The position numbers and the translations under genes were made by a program. This document shows, one piece after another, positions 55,774-63,643 of a stretch of DNA of 64,000 nt. Source of the DNA: JAPHSX01 sp041554195. Lineage in GTDB: Bacteria; Pseudomonadota; Gammaproteobacteria; Thiohalomonadales; Thiohalomonadaceae. Where the stretch lies: contig JBFFMJ010000004.1 in the NCBI GenBank assembly GCA_041554195.1, forward strand, positions 251,089-315,088. Reading direction: 5' to 3'. Below the pieces are notes generated by a model. The model did not search any database. It saw only the letters and a list, made by a program, of their open reading frames with translations, and was not told where the DNA came from. Positions within the stretch are counted from its first letter, which is position 1, and each line of letters opens with the position of its first letter.

Positions 55774-56622
55774 TCAACTGGTAATTATCTCTTCTTTAAA
55801 CCTCAAGCTCTCATTTTCGATAGTGGCTCTAACTATATGGATCTCCATTGCTTCGGTGTCAAAGTTCTTGTAATACAGAAACATATTGGTGTCGTTGAGA
55901 GTGTTAGTGCTGGATAGCGAACCATTCTTATGTTGAATGAATGAGTGTTTATGATACAGGTCGGTTGCTCTTATCATTGACAATTGATGGGTATGACCAC
56001 AGAAAACATGCTCTATATTATTCTCTCTTACGAATTCGACAACGATTCTGGAGTTGTACAGGGGGTCTGAGTCGGTATCCAGGATGGAGTGGTGTGTTAG
56101 AAGAATTATTCTATCGTAACTTTCTTTAGTAATCGCATGAGAAAGTGTTCTCAATATTTCCTGATCGACAAAGCCGTTGTCTTTATAGAGTGAGTTGGAG
56201 TCGAGGCAGACCAGCAGAATAGTTTCGCCATTGATTGTGATGTTTTTAAGGAAATTGATGTCAGTAAAGCGATCTTTTATGCCATTGGTATTTCCATCAA
56301 GAAAGATATTATCCTTTCTGCAATTGTTACGATTTAATGGCCGAATGACTTCTATGTTGTCGATATACTGACGAAAATAGTCGGCACTTCGCATGTTTCG
56401 TTTGTCATGATTTCCGGGGATCGAAACGATGTGCTGGCAATTGATGGAATTCAAAAAATTCCCCGCGGCCTCAAATTCACTTTCGAGAGCGTCCGTCGTG
56501 TTGTCGCCTGTGTTGATGACAATATCAGACTGATAGCTGTTCAACTTCTCCAGCAATAACTCACTATTTCCGAGCCAGTGACGAGGGCCAAAATGCATAT
56601 CTGAGATGTGTAGTAGGTTCAT
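55774..56622 (-). CDS. Calcineurin-like metallophosphoesterase (CpdA-like), low GC
   Basis: 282 residues with all class III phosphodiesterase motifs: HISDMHFG, NTGDNTTD, SIPGNHDKRN, LLTHHS and FCGHTHQ. Substrate could be a cyclic nucleotide or a phosphodiester; family members vary. AT-rich relative to the genome, flanked by extragenic repeats and a pseudogene, so probably acquired. Monocistronic. Confidence 0.82.
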   Translation of the reverse strand: MNLLHISDMHFGPRHWLGNSELLLEKLNSYQSDIVINTGDNTTDALESEFEAAGNFLNSINCQHIVSIPGNHDKRNMRSADYFRQYIDNIEVIRPLNRNNCRKDNIFLDGNTNGIKDRFTDINFLKNITINGETILLVCLDSNSLYKDNGFVDQEILRTLSHAITKESYDRIILLTHHSILDTDSDPLYNSRIVVEFVRENNIEHVFCGHTHQLSMIRATDLYHKHSFIQHKNGSLSSTNTLNDTNMFLYYKNFDTEAMEIHIVRATIENESLRFKEEIITS

Positions 56623-57143
56623 TTGCGTTGCGAGTGTCTCTTTTTCCAGAGCAGGTGGCTGGTGGCTAGCAAGAAATAGTAAGGCTTATGATCTTTCGAT
56701 CTGGCATCAAAGTGCATGCGGTCACAAGCAATAGGCGTAGAGTATGCCATATATAATGTGGTAATAGCGTGATCTGCAAGGTGTCGTCTTGCAGTGAAAG
56801 AGTAAAGGGGGAGGGGGTATATTCACCCTTTATGAAGAGGACGATGCAAGTATTAGTGAAATCGCTGTGCGCCTGACCAAATAGCGCGTATAGTGGTGCC
56901 ATTATTATTTCCATGTATCGAGCCTACTGGCTATCACGCCGCTATCCTCCTTATTGCGACCCTGTTTGCTTGCAAACGACTAAAGTCGATTCATAGCACC
57001 TACTGTTTGCGTCTCTCAATCCACATGAGAACAGCCAGCCCTATAGCGTAACTCTGTTTTTTGAGTGGCTGAATGCTGCACGCGATATTTTTCTGCGTGA
57101 TCCCGGTGCGTCCTTGATTTGTATATATTTCTCCTGGAGTGTC
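56623..57143. other. Gene-poor stretch, nothing firm
   Basis: 521 bp between divergent genes. A minus-strand frame (56914-56666, 82 codons) has no family pattern or RBS and is not called. No tRNA, hairpin with T-run or clear repeat was seen; promoters for both flanking genes are expected here. Confidence 0.4.
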
Positions 57144-57797
57144 ATGTCCATTAGCAACGAACAAGCAGTAGAGTCACCGCCTGCCATTATTTCCTATGTG
57201 AAAGATCTCCCAAATATGTGCTCGCTTGCTGGGCTGGCCTGCACCATATTGGCGATCTATTTCAGTATTATTGGCGTTTTTCACGCCGCAATGATTGGTA
57301 TGATCTGGGCCGTTGCCTTTGACTGGGCCGATGGTCTGGTGGCGCGAAGAATGAAGGGACGCACAGGCAATGACCGCATATTTGGTGGTCAACTCGACCT
57401 GGTTATAGACATTGTGAGCTATGGCGTCGCTCCGGCGGTTCTGTTGCTAAGTTATGGGGCGTTCGATCCCCTGTTTTTACCAGTCGCTTTCGTTGTCCTT
57501 GCCGCCAGTGCGATACGCTTAAGTTACTTCAGTACCTACGGCTTGTCTGACGAGTCAAAATATACAGGGCTGGCGCTGGATAACAACAACATAATACTGG
57601 TTTCTGTATTCCTGTTAGAAGGCATCCTTCCTGGCGGCATCTTCTCTGTGGTTCTCTATGTCAGCGCCCTGGGGCTTGCCGTTCTCAATGTGTCACAAAT
57701 TAAAACGCCAAAGCTTTCCGGTAATCCACGAAATGTTATTTTGCTTGCGTGTTACACGCTTGGCATAACGGCTATCTATTCCTGGAAGCTTCTGTAA
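57144..57797 (+). CDS. CDP-alcohol phosphatidyltransferase family protein (PssA-like)
   Basis: 217 residues from ATG 57144 (GGAG 7 bases before). About six TM helices. The CDP-OH-P motif is present as DWADGLVARRM with G-QLDLVID further on; the spacing between the AR and the G-x3-D-x3-D half is about five residues longer than in usual PssA. Transfers a phosphatidyl group from CDP-diacylglycerol, or a CDP-alcohol headgroup, to an acceptor; serine is one guess. The cytidylyltransferase gene 71 bp downstream suggests a headgroup pathway. Confidence 0.82.
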   Translation: MSISNEQAVESPPAIISYVKDLPNMCSLAGLACTILAIYFSIIGVFHAAMIGMIWAVAFDWADGLVARRMKGRTGNDRIFGGQLDLVIDIVSYGVAPAVLLLSYGAFDPLFLPVAFVVLAASAIRLSYFSTYGLSDESKYTGLALDNNNIILVSVFLLEGILPGGIFSVVLYVSALGLAVLNVSQIKTPKLSGNPRNVILLACYTLGITAIYSWKLL

Positions 57798-57868
57798 CCA
57801 GTATTCACACTGGTAAAGGTGTCCGAGGTAAGCGGCACTGATAATTATCATTTCGAGGATTAATTCGC

Positions 57869-58312
57869 ATGATTGTATATACCGTAGGTACTTTTGATCT
57901 GTTGCATGTGGGTCACCTTGCTTTGCTGGAGTACTGCAAATCATTGGGTGATGTTCTGGCCGTTGGCGTTGCATCAGATCGTGTTGTGAACTCATACAAG
58001 CCCAATGTGCCGGTGATTCCTCTGGAACAACGAATGGAAATGCTAAGGGCCTTGGCCTGTGTTGATATCGTGCGCCCCTACGATGAGCTTGAATATGTCT
58101 CTGGTTGCAAGGAACTGAATGCGGATATTTTCGTGATTGGTGAAGACTGGGGGGATAAGCCGCACAATCTTGCCGTGGAGGCTTATCTGAAATCGGCAGG
58201 CAAGGAGATCAAGCAGGTACTCTATAACCCCCGAACTTCATCCACCGCGATTAAGCAAAGTGTCATCGCTCAATCTTATAATGGTAAAGATTTAAAAGTG
58301 GCGGCTGCTTAG
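57869..58312 (+). CDS. Cytidylyltransferase-like nucleotidyltransferase (TagD/PCT type)
   Basis: 147 residues: VGTFDLLHVGHLALLEYCK with the HxGH catalytic motif, VASDRVVNSYK, PLEQRMEMLRAL, and IGEDWGDKP followed by RTSSTAIKQ (the RTxGISTT-like motif). Transfers CMP (or AMP) to a phosphorylated alcohol such as glycerol-3-phosphate, ethanolamine- or choline-phosphate. Follows the phosphatidyltransferase, likely as one operon; a hairpin covers its stop codon. Confidence 0.83.
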   Translation: MIVYTVGTFDLLHVGHLALLEYCKSLGDVLAVGVASDRVVNSYKPNVPVIPLEQRMEMLRALACVDIVRPYDELEYVSGCKELNADIFVIGEDWGDKPHNLAVEAYLKSAGKEIKQVLYNPRTSSTAIKQSVIAQSYNGKDLKVAAA

Positions 58313-58322
58313 CCGCTTAATT
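58301..58322 (+). terminator. Hairpin over the stop codon of the cytidylyltransferase gene
   Basis: GCGGCT-GCTT-AGCCGC at 58301-58316, then TTAATTTT. The TAG stop is inside the hairpin. A plausible rho-independent terminator. Confidence 0.55.
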
Positions 58323-58346
58323 TTCAGTACTTAAGCTGACCATGAA

Positions 58347-58414
58347 AAAGGGGGGCGAGGGTTTGGATTTTAACCAGTTGTACTTTTTCAAATCCCTCCG
58401 TCCCCTTTATTAAA
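58347..58414. repeat. Imperfect inverted repeat (AAGGGG...CCCCTTT)
   Basis: About 20-bp arms, left containing GGGGGGCGAGGGTTTGGATTT (start only shown in pattern) and right AAATCCCTCCGTCCCCTTT, separated by about 25 bp. Extragenic hairpin or small repeat element. Confidence 0.45.
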
Positions 58415-58568
58415 ATTTGCTGAACAGAAAAGGCTCGCTGTCGATGACCTGTTTTTTTGTCGGTAGTCAGATGAACAATATTTACGCCTTCTTTAGCGAA
58501 CGTAGTGATGAAGAGGCGCTTGCAATGCTCTATCAGGTGGAGCAGGAGTGCTGTTGATAATGATTATA

Positions 58569-58650
58569 TGTAGGGTGGGTAAAGCGGAGCGAAGCCCACC
58601 GTATGTGGCTGATGGGGTTGGTGGGTTACTCTTTGCTAACCCAGCCTACA
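58569..58650. repeat. MITE-like palindromic element, TGTAGG...CCTACA ends
   Basis: 82 bp with ends TGTAGGGTGGGT and AACCCAGCCTACA. Two internal hairpins: GGTGGGTAAAGC..GCCCACC and GGTGGGTTA-CTCTTTGC-TAACCC. Layout shared with the other palindromes of this region. The rest of 58313-58695 holds only tiny ORFs (for example 37 codons at 58444-58557) that I do not call. Confidence 0.6.
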
Positions 58651-58695
58651 GGCTCTACTTACCCTGATAGGGTGTGAGAGACCGCAGTTAGTGGC

Positions 58696-58998
58696 TTAGC
58701 TATTGAGTGCGTGATACACAAAGAGTGCGCCCAGTGTCAGCAGAATACCGATAACACCCATTAGTATGGTGCTATGACAGTGGTTTTTTCGTCCCTTTTG
58801 TATCCAGTAAGCTTCCAGGCCAATAAATCCTGCCGCCGCACCGTAGACGATTAACCGGTTGGTGTCGTCAAGGCCTGCCTGCAGGATGAATACAACGTAA
58901 AATGCGAAGGCGACGCCAGTTGGGATTAGTGAAAATATCCACTCGCCTACCTCCTCTGAACTGTTTACCGTCACCGCAGGTTGATCGTGGTTACGCAT
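58696..58998 (-). CDS. Small three-TM membrane protein, unknown
   Basis: 100 residues from ATG 58998 with GGAGGAG seven bases upstream. Three hydrophobic segments (SLIPTGVAFAFYVVFIL, LIVYGAAAGFIGLEAYW, ILMGVIGILLTLGALFV). No family recognised. On the minus strand downstream of the 74-residue gene. Confidence 0.65.
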   Translation of the reverse strand: MRNHDQPAVTVNSSEEVGEWIFSLIPTGVAFAFYVVFILQAGLDDTNRLIVYGAAAGFIGLEAYWIQKGRKNHCHSTILMGVIGILLTLGALFVYHALNS

Positions 58999-59133
58999 GT
59001 TCAATCTCCTCCATCAGATTACCCTGACTGCGTGCGCCGGTGTGCTCGCACATGGCACTCGCAGGTAGCGTTAGCAGTGAGATCCGCATCAACACGTTAT
59101 CTGGCGCAGCAGCGGTGGTATAGTACGGGGCAA

Positions 59134-59157
59134 TGGCCACGACGTCTGTCGTGGCCA
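59134..59157. repeat. Perfect 10-bp hairpin after the 74-residue gene
   Basis: TGGCCACGAC-GTCT-GTCGTGGCCA; six bases from the stop of the minus-strand gene. No T-run, so processing signal or weak terminator at best. Confidence 0.5.
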
Positions 59158-59162
59158 CGTGG

Positions 59163-59387
59163 CTATAAGTCGATAAGCTGGGCGTGATAGCCTGCCTGAC
59201 AGGCAATGGCCGCAATGTCATGTGGCGCCATTTTCTGTGAGTCAAACGCCACAAACATAAGGTGATCTTTGGTAGAGTGGTGTGCTGCATGTAACCCGGT
59301 TTCACTATTTCCAATGGTCTCGAGAAGCTCACTTTGCTGGGCAGGTGAGAGCGTCTCCTCAACGTGCAACAGAGTTTCCATAATCAT
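59163..59387 (-). CDS. Small cytoplasmic protein, ferredoxin-like fold possible
   Basis: 74 residues with a strong RBS (AGGAGGTGTCTT before ATG). Pattern HVEETLSPAQQSELLETIGN, LMFVAFDSQKMAPHDIAAIACQAGYHAQLIDL (C-terminal half) fits a beta-alpha-beta unit like heavy-metal-associated domains, but the CxxC motif is absent. Function unknown. Confidence 0.65.
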   Translation of the reverse strand: MIMETLLHVEETLSPAQQSELLETIGNSETGLHAAHHSTKDHLMFVAFDSQKMAPHDIAAIACQAGYHAQLIDL

Positions 59388-59640
59388 AAGACACCTCCTG
59401 TGGTGTAAACGGTGGTAGGTGATGTGACCATCTAATCACGACTCAGTATTGTTCAGCTGCGTGCATCTCGCCATGAGACGAATCTACAACATGGTGTAGG
59501 GGGTTTCTTCCACACGCTTGTCGCGGGAATGTCTGGTGTTAGATTATTTCGCAACTTTTCCTTAGCCGTGTTTTTTCATACCATAGACGAGCACGCCTTC
59601 ATACACCCGCTACTGTAAGCGAAACTCAGGTGACACCCCG

Positions 59641-60006
59641 ATGGATTATGATATCTACCGCGACATTTACGGCTGTCAGCAGGTCCGCCTCTCCATGGGC
59701 CACGAAGCACTCGGCCTGTGGTTGACTGAGGAAGTAGGCACAGATCAGGGGCTGATCAGTGAGCTGTTGGCACGAGTCGAGCAGCTGAAAAACAGCGAGT
59801 GCTGGGAGTCTCACCAGCAGGGGCGTGAGTTTGTAATGACGATGACCCCGGATGGTGTCGAGGTACGCGCCACCTTGCTTGACGGGCATGATGATGAAGT
59901 GGCCGAGGGGCTCAGTCACTATGACCAGGAGTCAGAGTGCAGCTGTGGACTGGATGATTTTGCTCAGTTGCTGGAGGCGTGGCAGGTCTTTACGGCGATG
60001 GCGTAG
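59641..60006 (+). CDS. yacL: UPF0231 family protein YacL
   Basis: 121 residues. MDYDIYRDIYG, VRLSMGHEALGLWLTEEV, GVEVRATLLDG and the DDFAQLLEAWQVF end match E. coli YacL in order and length. Function unknown; a gammaproteobacterial marker. Confidence 0.88.
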   Translation: MDYDIYRDIYGCQQVRLSMGHEALGLWLTEEVGTDQGLISELLARVEQLKNSECWESHQQGREFVMTMTPDGVEVRATLLDGHDDEVAEGLSHYDQESECSCGLDDFAQLLEAWQVFTAMA

Positions 60007-60038
60007 GGCGAATGGGTGCGGTAGTGATTGGCATCTGC

Positions 60039-60061
60039 TCGATTACGCGTTGCTAATCGGA
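60039..60061. repeat. Extragenic palindrome TCGATTACGCGTTGCTAATCGGA
   Basis: Single palindrome just after yacL, followed by CCTACGG. Same core as the copies at 55679 and 60513. Confidence 0.55.
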
Positions 60062-60079
60062 CCTACGGACCAGGTTTTT

Positions 60080-60475
60080 TTAGCTGTTCTCTTCATCAGT
60101 GTATGGATACTTGGCATGACCATATCGCTGGATAAGAATTGCAACGGCTATTAGCAATATGGCACCCGAAACACCTAACATACGCCAGTTATCCATGCTC
60201 TTCATATCCAGAATCAAGTATCGGGCCAATGCGACAATGGCAATATATAGTGGGATGCGTACAGGCAACTTTCCTGAATTAAGATACACCGCAACCATGG
60301 CAAGAACTTCCAGATAGATAAACAGCAGCAACAAGTCAGCCAACGTGACGGTTCTTGCTGAAATCATCGAAGAAACCTCTACCCCTACAGCTATTACCGT
60401 AGCTATGGAAATAATTAATAGCCCGACATTTTCTGCAAAGACAAGGGCGGTGTTTCCAAATTTATTTAGTTGCAT
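60080..60475 (-). CDS. psiE: PsiE family phosphate-starvation-inducible membrane protein
   Basis: 131 residues, four TM helices: ENVGLLIISIATVIAVGVEV, LADLLLLFIYLEVLAMVAVYL, LPVRIPLYIAIVALARYLIL (charged VRIPLYIAI-ARY motif typical of PsiE) and a last helix. Role in phosphate starvation is known only by expression in E. coli. Confidence 0.85.
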   Translation of the reverse strand: MQLNKFGNTALVFAENVGLLIISIATVIAVGVEVSSMISARTVTLADLLLLFIYLEVLAMVAVYLNSGKLPVRIPLYIAIVALARYLILDMKSMDNWRMLGVSGAILLIAVAILIQRYGHAKYPYTDEENS

Positions 60476-60512
60476 TTGTATATTCCTACTTCGTATATGA
60501 CACTAGCAGTGT

Positions 60513-60588
60513 TGTAGCTCCGATTAGCGTAGCGTAATCGGAGGGAACCGCATACGTACGATTCCGCTATGCTAATCGTACCTACAGC
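60513..60588. repeat. MITE-like double palindrome, TGTAG...CTACA ends
   Basis: TGTAG at 60513, hairpin TCCGATTA-GCGTAGCG-TAATCGGA, hairpin ACGATTCCGCTATGCTAATCGT, end CCTACA at 60588. The most complete copy of the family; sits between psiE and the nif promoter. Confidence 0.65.
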
Positions 60589-60656
60589 TTCTCCTTAGTT
60601 ATCCATTAACCCGAATTCGCCCAATAGAATCAAGGGTTAATGCACCCCCACCTCTC

Positions 60657-60672
60657 TGTCATGTCCCCGACA
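60657..60672 (+). promoter_or_regulatory. NifA upstream activator sequence
   Basis: TGT-CATGTCCCCG-ACA, an exact TGT-N10-ACA site, 74 bp before the -24 element at 60746. Distance and motif are standard for NifA-activated promoters. Confidence 0.75.
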
Positions 60673-60745
60673 ATTGTCCCCAACCCATCAGGAAGTTCAA
60701 CAATTCAATTTCCTACAATTTCCGTATAATCAATAGCATACCCTC

Positions 60746-60762
60746 TGGCACGCCCCTTGCTT
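60746..60762 (+). promoter_or_regulatory. Sigma-54 (-24/-12) promoter of the nif accessory operon
   Basis: TGGCACGCCCCTTGCTT: TGGCAC, five bases, TTGC, the full consensus. Transcription would start near 60773, 34 bp before the ATG at 60807. With the NifA site upstream this makes the iscA-nifU-nifZ-nifM operon part of the nitrogen-fixation regulon. Confidence 0.85.
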
Positions 60763-60806
60763 ATCTCCCCATAATAGTCCCATCATCCAATTCAGGAGCA
60801 GAGCAG

Positions 60807-61130
60807 ATGATCACTATTACCGACAAGGCCATGAAGGCAGCCCGACTCTTCATCATGGGTTCCGATACCCCCACCGGCGGCCTGCGCCTAGCGATCACCG
60901 GTGGCGGTTGCTCCGGTTACAGTTACGACATGTCGATTGAGGCCGCCCCAGCGGACGACGACACAGTGGTGCAAAGCGGTAAGGTGAAGGTGTTCCTCGA
61001 CCCGGCCAGTGCGCCGTTGCTTGAGGGGGTGATTATCGATTTTGAGGAGACGCTGGAGAGTAGTGGTTTTGTCTTCACCAACCCCAATGCCACGTCGAGC
61101 TGTGGTTGCGGCAAATCATTTTCGGCCTAG
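60807..61130 (+). CDS. HesB/IscA-type iron-sulfur carrier (nif-associated)
   Basis: 107 residues: GLRLAITGGGCSGYSYDM and the C-terminal SSCGCGKSF supply the three conserved cysteines (CSG...CGC). A-type carrier for [4Fe-4S] delivery, probably to nitrogenase, as judged from its NifA/sigma-54 promoter. First gene of the operon; 12 bp to the NifU-like gene. Confidence 0.93.
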   Translation: MITITDKAMKAARLFIMGSDTPTGGLRLAITGGGCSGYSYDMSIEAAPADDDTVVQSGKVKVFLDPASAPLLEGVIIDFEETLESSGFVFTNPNATSSCGCGKSFSA

Positions 61131-61142
61131 GGGAGAGAGAGG

Positions 61143-61610
61143 ATGTGGGAATATTCAGAGAAGGTTAAGGAACATTTTTTCGATCCGAAAAATGCCGGTG
61201 CGGTTACTGATGCCAACGCTACCGGTGAGGTAGGTTCTATCTCCTGTGGCGATGCGCTACGTCTGACCTTAAAGGTTGATCCGTCGAATGATGTGATCCT
61301 GGAGGCCGGTTTTCAAACCTTTGGATGTGGCTCGGCCATCGCTTTTTCTTCTGCACTGACCGAGATGGTGAAGGGGATGACGGTGAATGAGGCGTTGAAG
61401 GTCTCCAACCAGGATATTGCCGATTTTCTCGACGGCCTGCCGCCGGATGAAATTGCCGGAATCAAGGCGGTCTACGTTAATGCACTCAATCAGGCCTATC
61501 AGGACTTTGTTAACTCCGATGCACAGACCGAGAAGGTATTGCGGGTCTATCAGAAGGCCACAGGCACCAGCTTCTTCTCCCTCGACCAGTTAAGCGGGAG
61601 GGCCGGGTGA
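61143..61610 (+). CDS. NifU-like iron-sulfur scaffold lacking the third cysteine
   Basis: 155 residues corresponding to the N-terminal (IscU-like) domain of NifU only: MWEYSEKVKEHFFDPKNAGA, GSISCGDALRL (C35, with the conserved Asp next to it), FQTFGCGSAIAFSSALTEMVKG (C62). Where NifU has MHCSV (third ligand, about C106), this protein reads DEIAGIKAVYVNAL, so only two of three scaffold cysteines remain. The [2Fe-2S] middle and NFU C-terminal domains of full NifU are absent; an unrelated tail of about 40 residues follows. Overlaps nifZ by 4 bp. It may be a cluster-carrier variant instead of a scaffold. Confidence 0.85.
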   Translation: MWEYSEKVKEHFFDPKNAGAVTDANATGEVGSISCGDALRLTLKVDPSNDVILEAGFQTFGCGSAIAFSSALTEMVKGMTVNEALKVSNQDIADFLDGLPPDEIAGIKAVYVNALNQAYQDFVNSDAQTEKVLRVYQKATGTSFFSLDQLSGRAG

Positions 61611-62068
61611 GCGAGACGCATTTCGAATACGGTCAGGCGGTACGAGTGATCCGTAACATCCGCGATGACGGTACCTTTCCGGGGGCACAGCGCGGCAAGT
61701 TGCTGATCCCGCGCGGGAGTATTGGTTATGTGCGTAACCGCGGCACCTTTTTGCAGGATCAGAACGTCTACGAAGTTCACTTCATGGATTGTAATGATAG
61801 CCTGGTGGGGTGTCGTGAAGAGGAGTTGATCGATGCCGATGCCGAGTGGGTACCGAGCCGCTTTGAGTTTAGAGAGAAGGTGACCACGGCAAAGCAGCTG
61901 GTGGTGAATGGTGAGACCATTGCAGAGTTGGGTGATGAGGGGCAGATCCTCAAGGTGTTGCGTCATGGAGAGCAAGGGGTGGTCTACCATGTACGCTTTC
62001 CCGGCCACACCCTTGTCGTGCCCGAGGCCATACTTAATCCGTTAGAAACAGACTTCAGTCAGGAGTAG
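61607..62068 (+). CDS. nifZ: NifZ nitrogenase maturation protein
   Basis: 153 residues: FEYGQAVRVIRNIRDDGTFPG, RGSIGYVRNRGTFLQDQNVYEVHF, and two SH3-like repeats (second at VVYHVRFPGHTLVVPE). NifZ takes part in P-cluster formation of the MoFe protein. Starts within the nifU-like stop (GTGAGC/TGA overlap). Confidence 0.93.
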   Translation: MSETHFEYGQAVRVIRNIRDDGTFPGAQRGKLLIPRGSIGYVRNRGTFLQDQNVYEVHFMDCNDSLVGCREEELIDADAEWVPSRFEFREKVTTAKQLVVNGETIAELGDEGQILKVLRHGEQGVVYHVRFPGHTLVVPEAILNPLETDFSQE

Positions 62069-62072
62069 ACCA

Positions 62073-62907
62073 GTGGATCTTAATAGCCCTGAAATACGCT
62101 ACGCCATGTTGCGCACCGCGCTGGAGATGTTCCAGCAGCCGCCAGCTGAACTTGATGACAGCCAAAGCCAGCAACTGCAGCAGCGGGTGAACGGTGAACT
62201 GGCCATCGGTAAGCGGCTATTACAGCAGGCCGACGTTTGCCCATGAGATGGTGCCTGAGGCGAGCGTGGAACAGGCATTTAAGCAGTTAGCCGCAGGCTT
62301 TGATGATGATGAGGCCTTTGATAAAACACTGGCCTACAATGGCCTGGATCGCTCTTCACTGCGTGAGGCCCTGTGGTATGACTTGAGTGTCGAGGCGGCA
62401 CTGGAGCAGGTGGTAAGCAAGCAGGCAGAGGTCAGTGAGGAGGAGGCCGAGATTTATTACTTACAGCATCAGGAGCGTTTCACCCTGCCAGAGACCCGCA
62501 CCGTTTGCCATATTCTCAATACCGTAAATGACGATTTTCCTGACAACTCCACTGAGCAGGTGCGGGCCAGGATGGACAAGCTGCATACGCAATGTGCCAG
62601 TGATGGTCAGCGGCTAAAACAGCTGGTGATGCGCCACTCCGAGTGCCCGAGTGCGATGAAGGAGGGCGTGATCGGCCGGGTTAAGCCTGGGCAACTCTAC
62701 CCGCAACTTGATACCGTACTCTTTGCAATGGCGGAGGGGGCTGTCAGTGAGATCATTCAGTCAGAGGTGGGGCTGCATATTATCTATTGCGAGGCTATCC
62801 ACTCGGCTGAGACCCTCTCCTTTGCGAAGGTTAAAGAGAAAGTTCATAGCATGCTTGAGCGCAAGAAGCGTGCAACCGTGCTGAAACAGAGGCTAGGCCG
62901 GGCATAG
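62073..62907 (+). pseudogene. nifM: NifM peptidyl-prolyl isomerase, frameshifted
   Basis: NifM is the parvulin-type isomerase that matures the Fe protein NifH. From GTG 62073 (AGGAG nine bases before) the frame reads IRYAMLRTALEMFQQPPAEL and KRLLQQADVCP then TGA at 62244-62246; the +1 frame carries on HEMVPEASVEQAF, LPETRTVCHILNTVNDDFP and the parvulin part HSECPSAMKEGVIG, LYPQLDTVLF, VGLHIIYCE. Removing one T from the GTTT at 62235-62238 would join both into a normal protein of about 277 residues. So a single-base insertion in a T-run, real or a sequencing error. Confidence 0.88.
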
Positions 62908-63093
62908 CTGAAGCATTTCTCCAGTGTGGCACTACTCATTGTGCCAGCGTAGAGTGACCTATATTTGTTCGCCACTTCCCGCTTAGGGCGCTAAAAAAGT
63001 TGGCAAAACGGTTGTGTAACTAATTGATATAATTGGGGGCTGAAGTATCATAATGGATGCCTATTTTAACTGAAAACCCTCGGTAATTAATTG

Positions 63094-63579
63094 ATGTCAC
63101 ATGAAAAAATTAAAGTCCTCTTCGTTTGTATGGGCAACATTTGTCGCTCACCCCTGGCGCATGGTCTGTTTGAGGATCGTGTAGAGAAGGCCGGGCTTAC
63201 AGAAAAAATCTCCATCGATTCGGCGGGTACGCACGCTTATCATGTAGGGAATTTACCTGATCCGCGTTCACAGCAAACGGCTCAAAGTCATGGTATTGAC
63301 CTCAGTTCACAGCGTGCGCGCCAGGTGACGGTCAGTGACTTTGAGAGGTTTGATTATGTGTTGGCAATGGATAATGATAATTATGCCCTGTTAAGTGCAC
63401 AGTGCCCCGATGAGCATCAGCATAAACTGAAGTTGTTTCTGGAGTTTGCGTCACAGCTTGATGAAACCGAGGTGCCAGATCCCTACTATGGAGGTGACTC
63501 GGGTTTTGAGCAGGTTTACCAATTGATTGATGTTGCCGCTGATGGCCTGATGGCGGATATCGAATCGCGTTATCTGTAA
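63094..63579 (+). CDS. Low-molecular-weight protein tyrosine phosphatase
   Basis: 161 residues: CX5R signature VCMGNICRSPLAHGLF, SIDSAGTHAYHVG, DSGFEQVYQLIDVA, and the general acid in VPDPYYGG. Bacterial members often oppose tyrosine kinases in exopolysaccharide synthesis, but none is in the window. TTG immediately upstream (63091) is an alternative start. Confidence 0.93.
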   Translation: MSHEKIKVLFVCMGNICRSPLAHGLFEDRVEKAGLTEKISIDSAGTHAYHVGNLPDPRSQQTAQSHGIDLSSQRARQVTVSDFERFDYVLAMDNDNYALLSAQCPDEHQHKLKLFLEFASQLDETEVPDPYYGGDSGFEQVYQLIDVAADGLMADIESRYL

Positions 63580-63601
63580 TACATAATCGTTCGCGCAGAC
63601 A

Positions 63602-63635
63602 AAAAAAGAGGTGGTCATTTGACCGCCTCTTTTTT
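63602..63635. terminator. Bidirectional rho-independent terminator
   Basis: Stem AAAAAGAGGTGGTCA / TGACCGCCTCTTTTT with a tiny loop: A-run before and T-run after, so it ends transcription of the phosphatase gene and of the convergent gene on the minus strand. Confidence 0.9.
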
Positions 63636-63643
63636 ATTTACAC

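Noticed and set aside
56666..56914. Minus-strand frame of 82 codons
   Set aside because: No RBS or family pattern, and it lies in a region expected to hold divergent promoters.
58444..58557. 37-codon ORF between repeats
   Set aside because: Short, no clear RBS, no recognisable family; kept only as a note.
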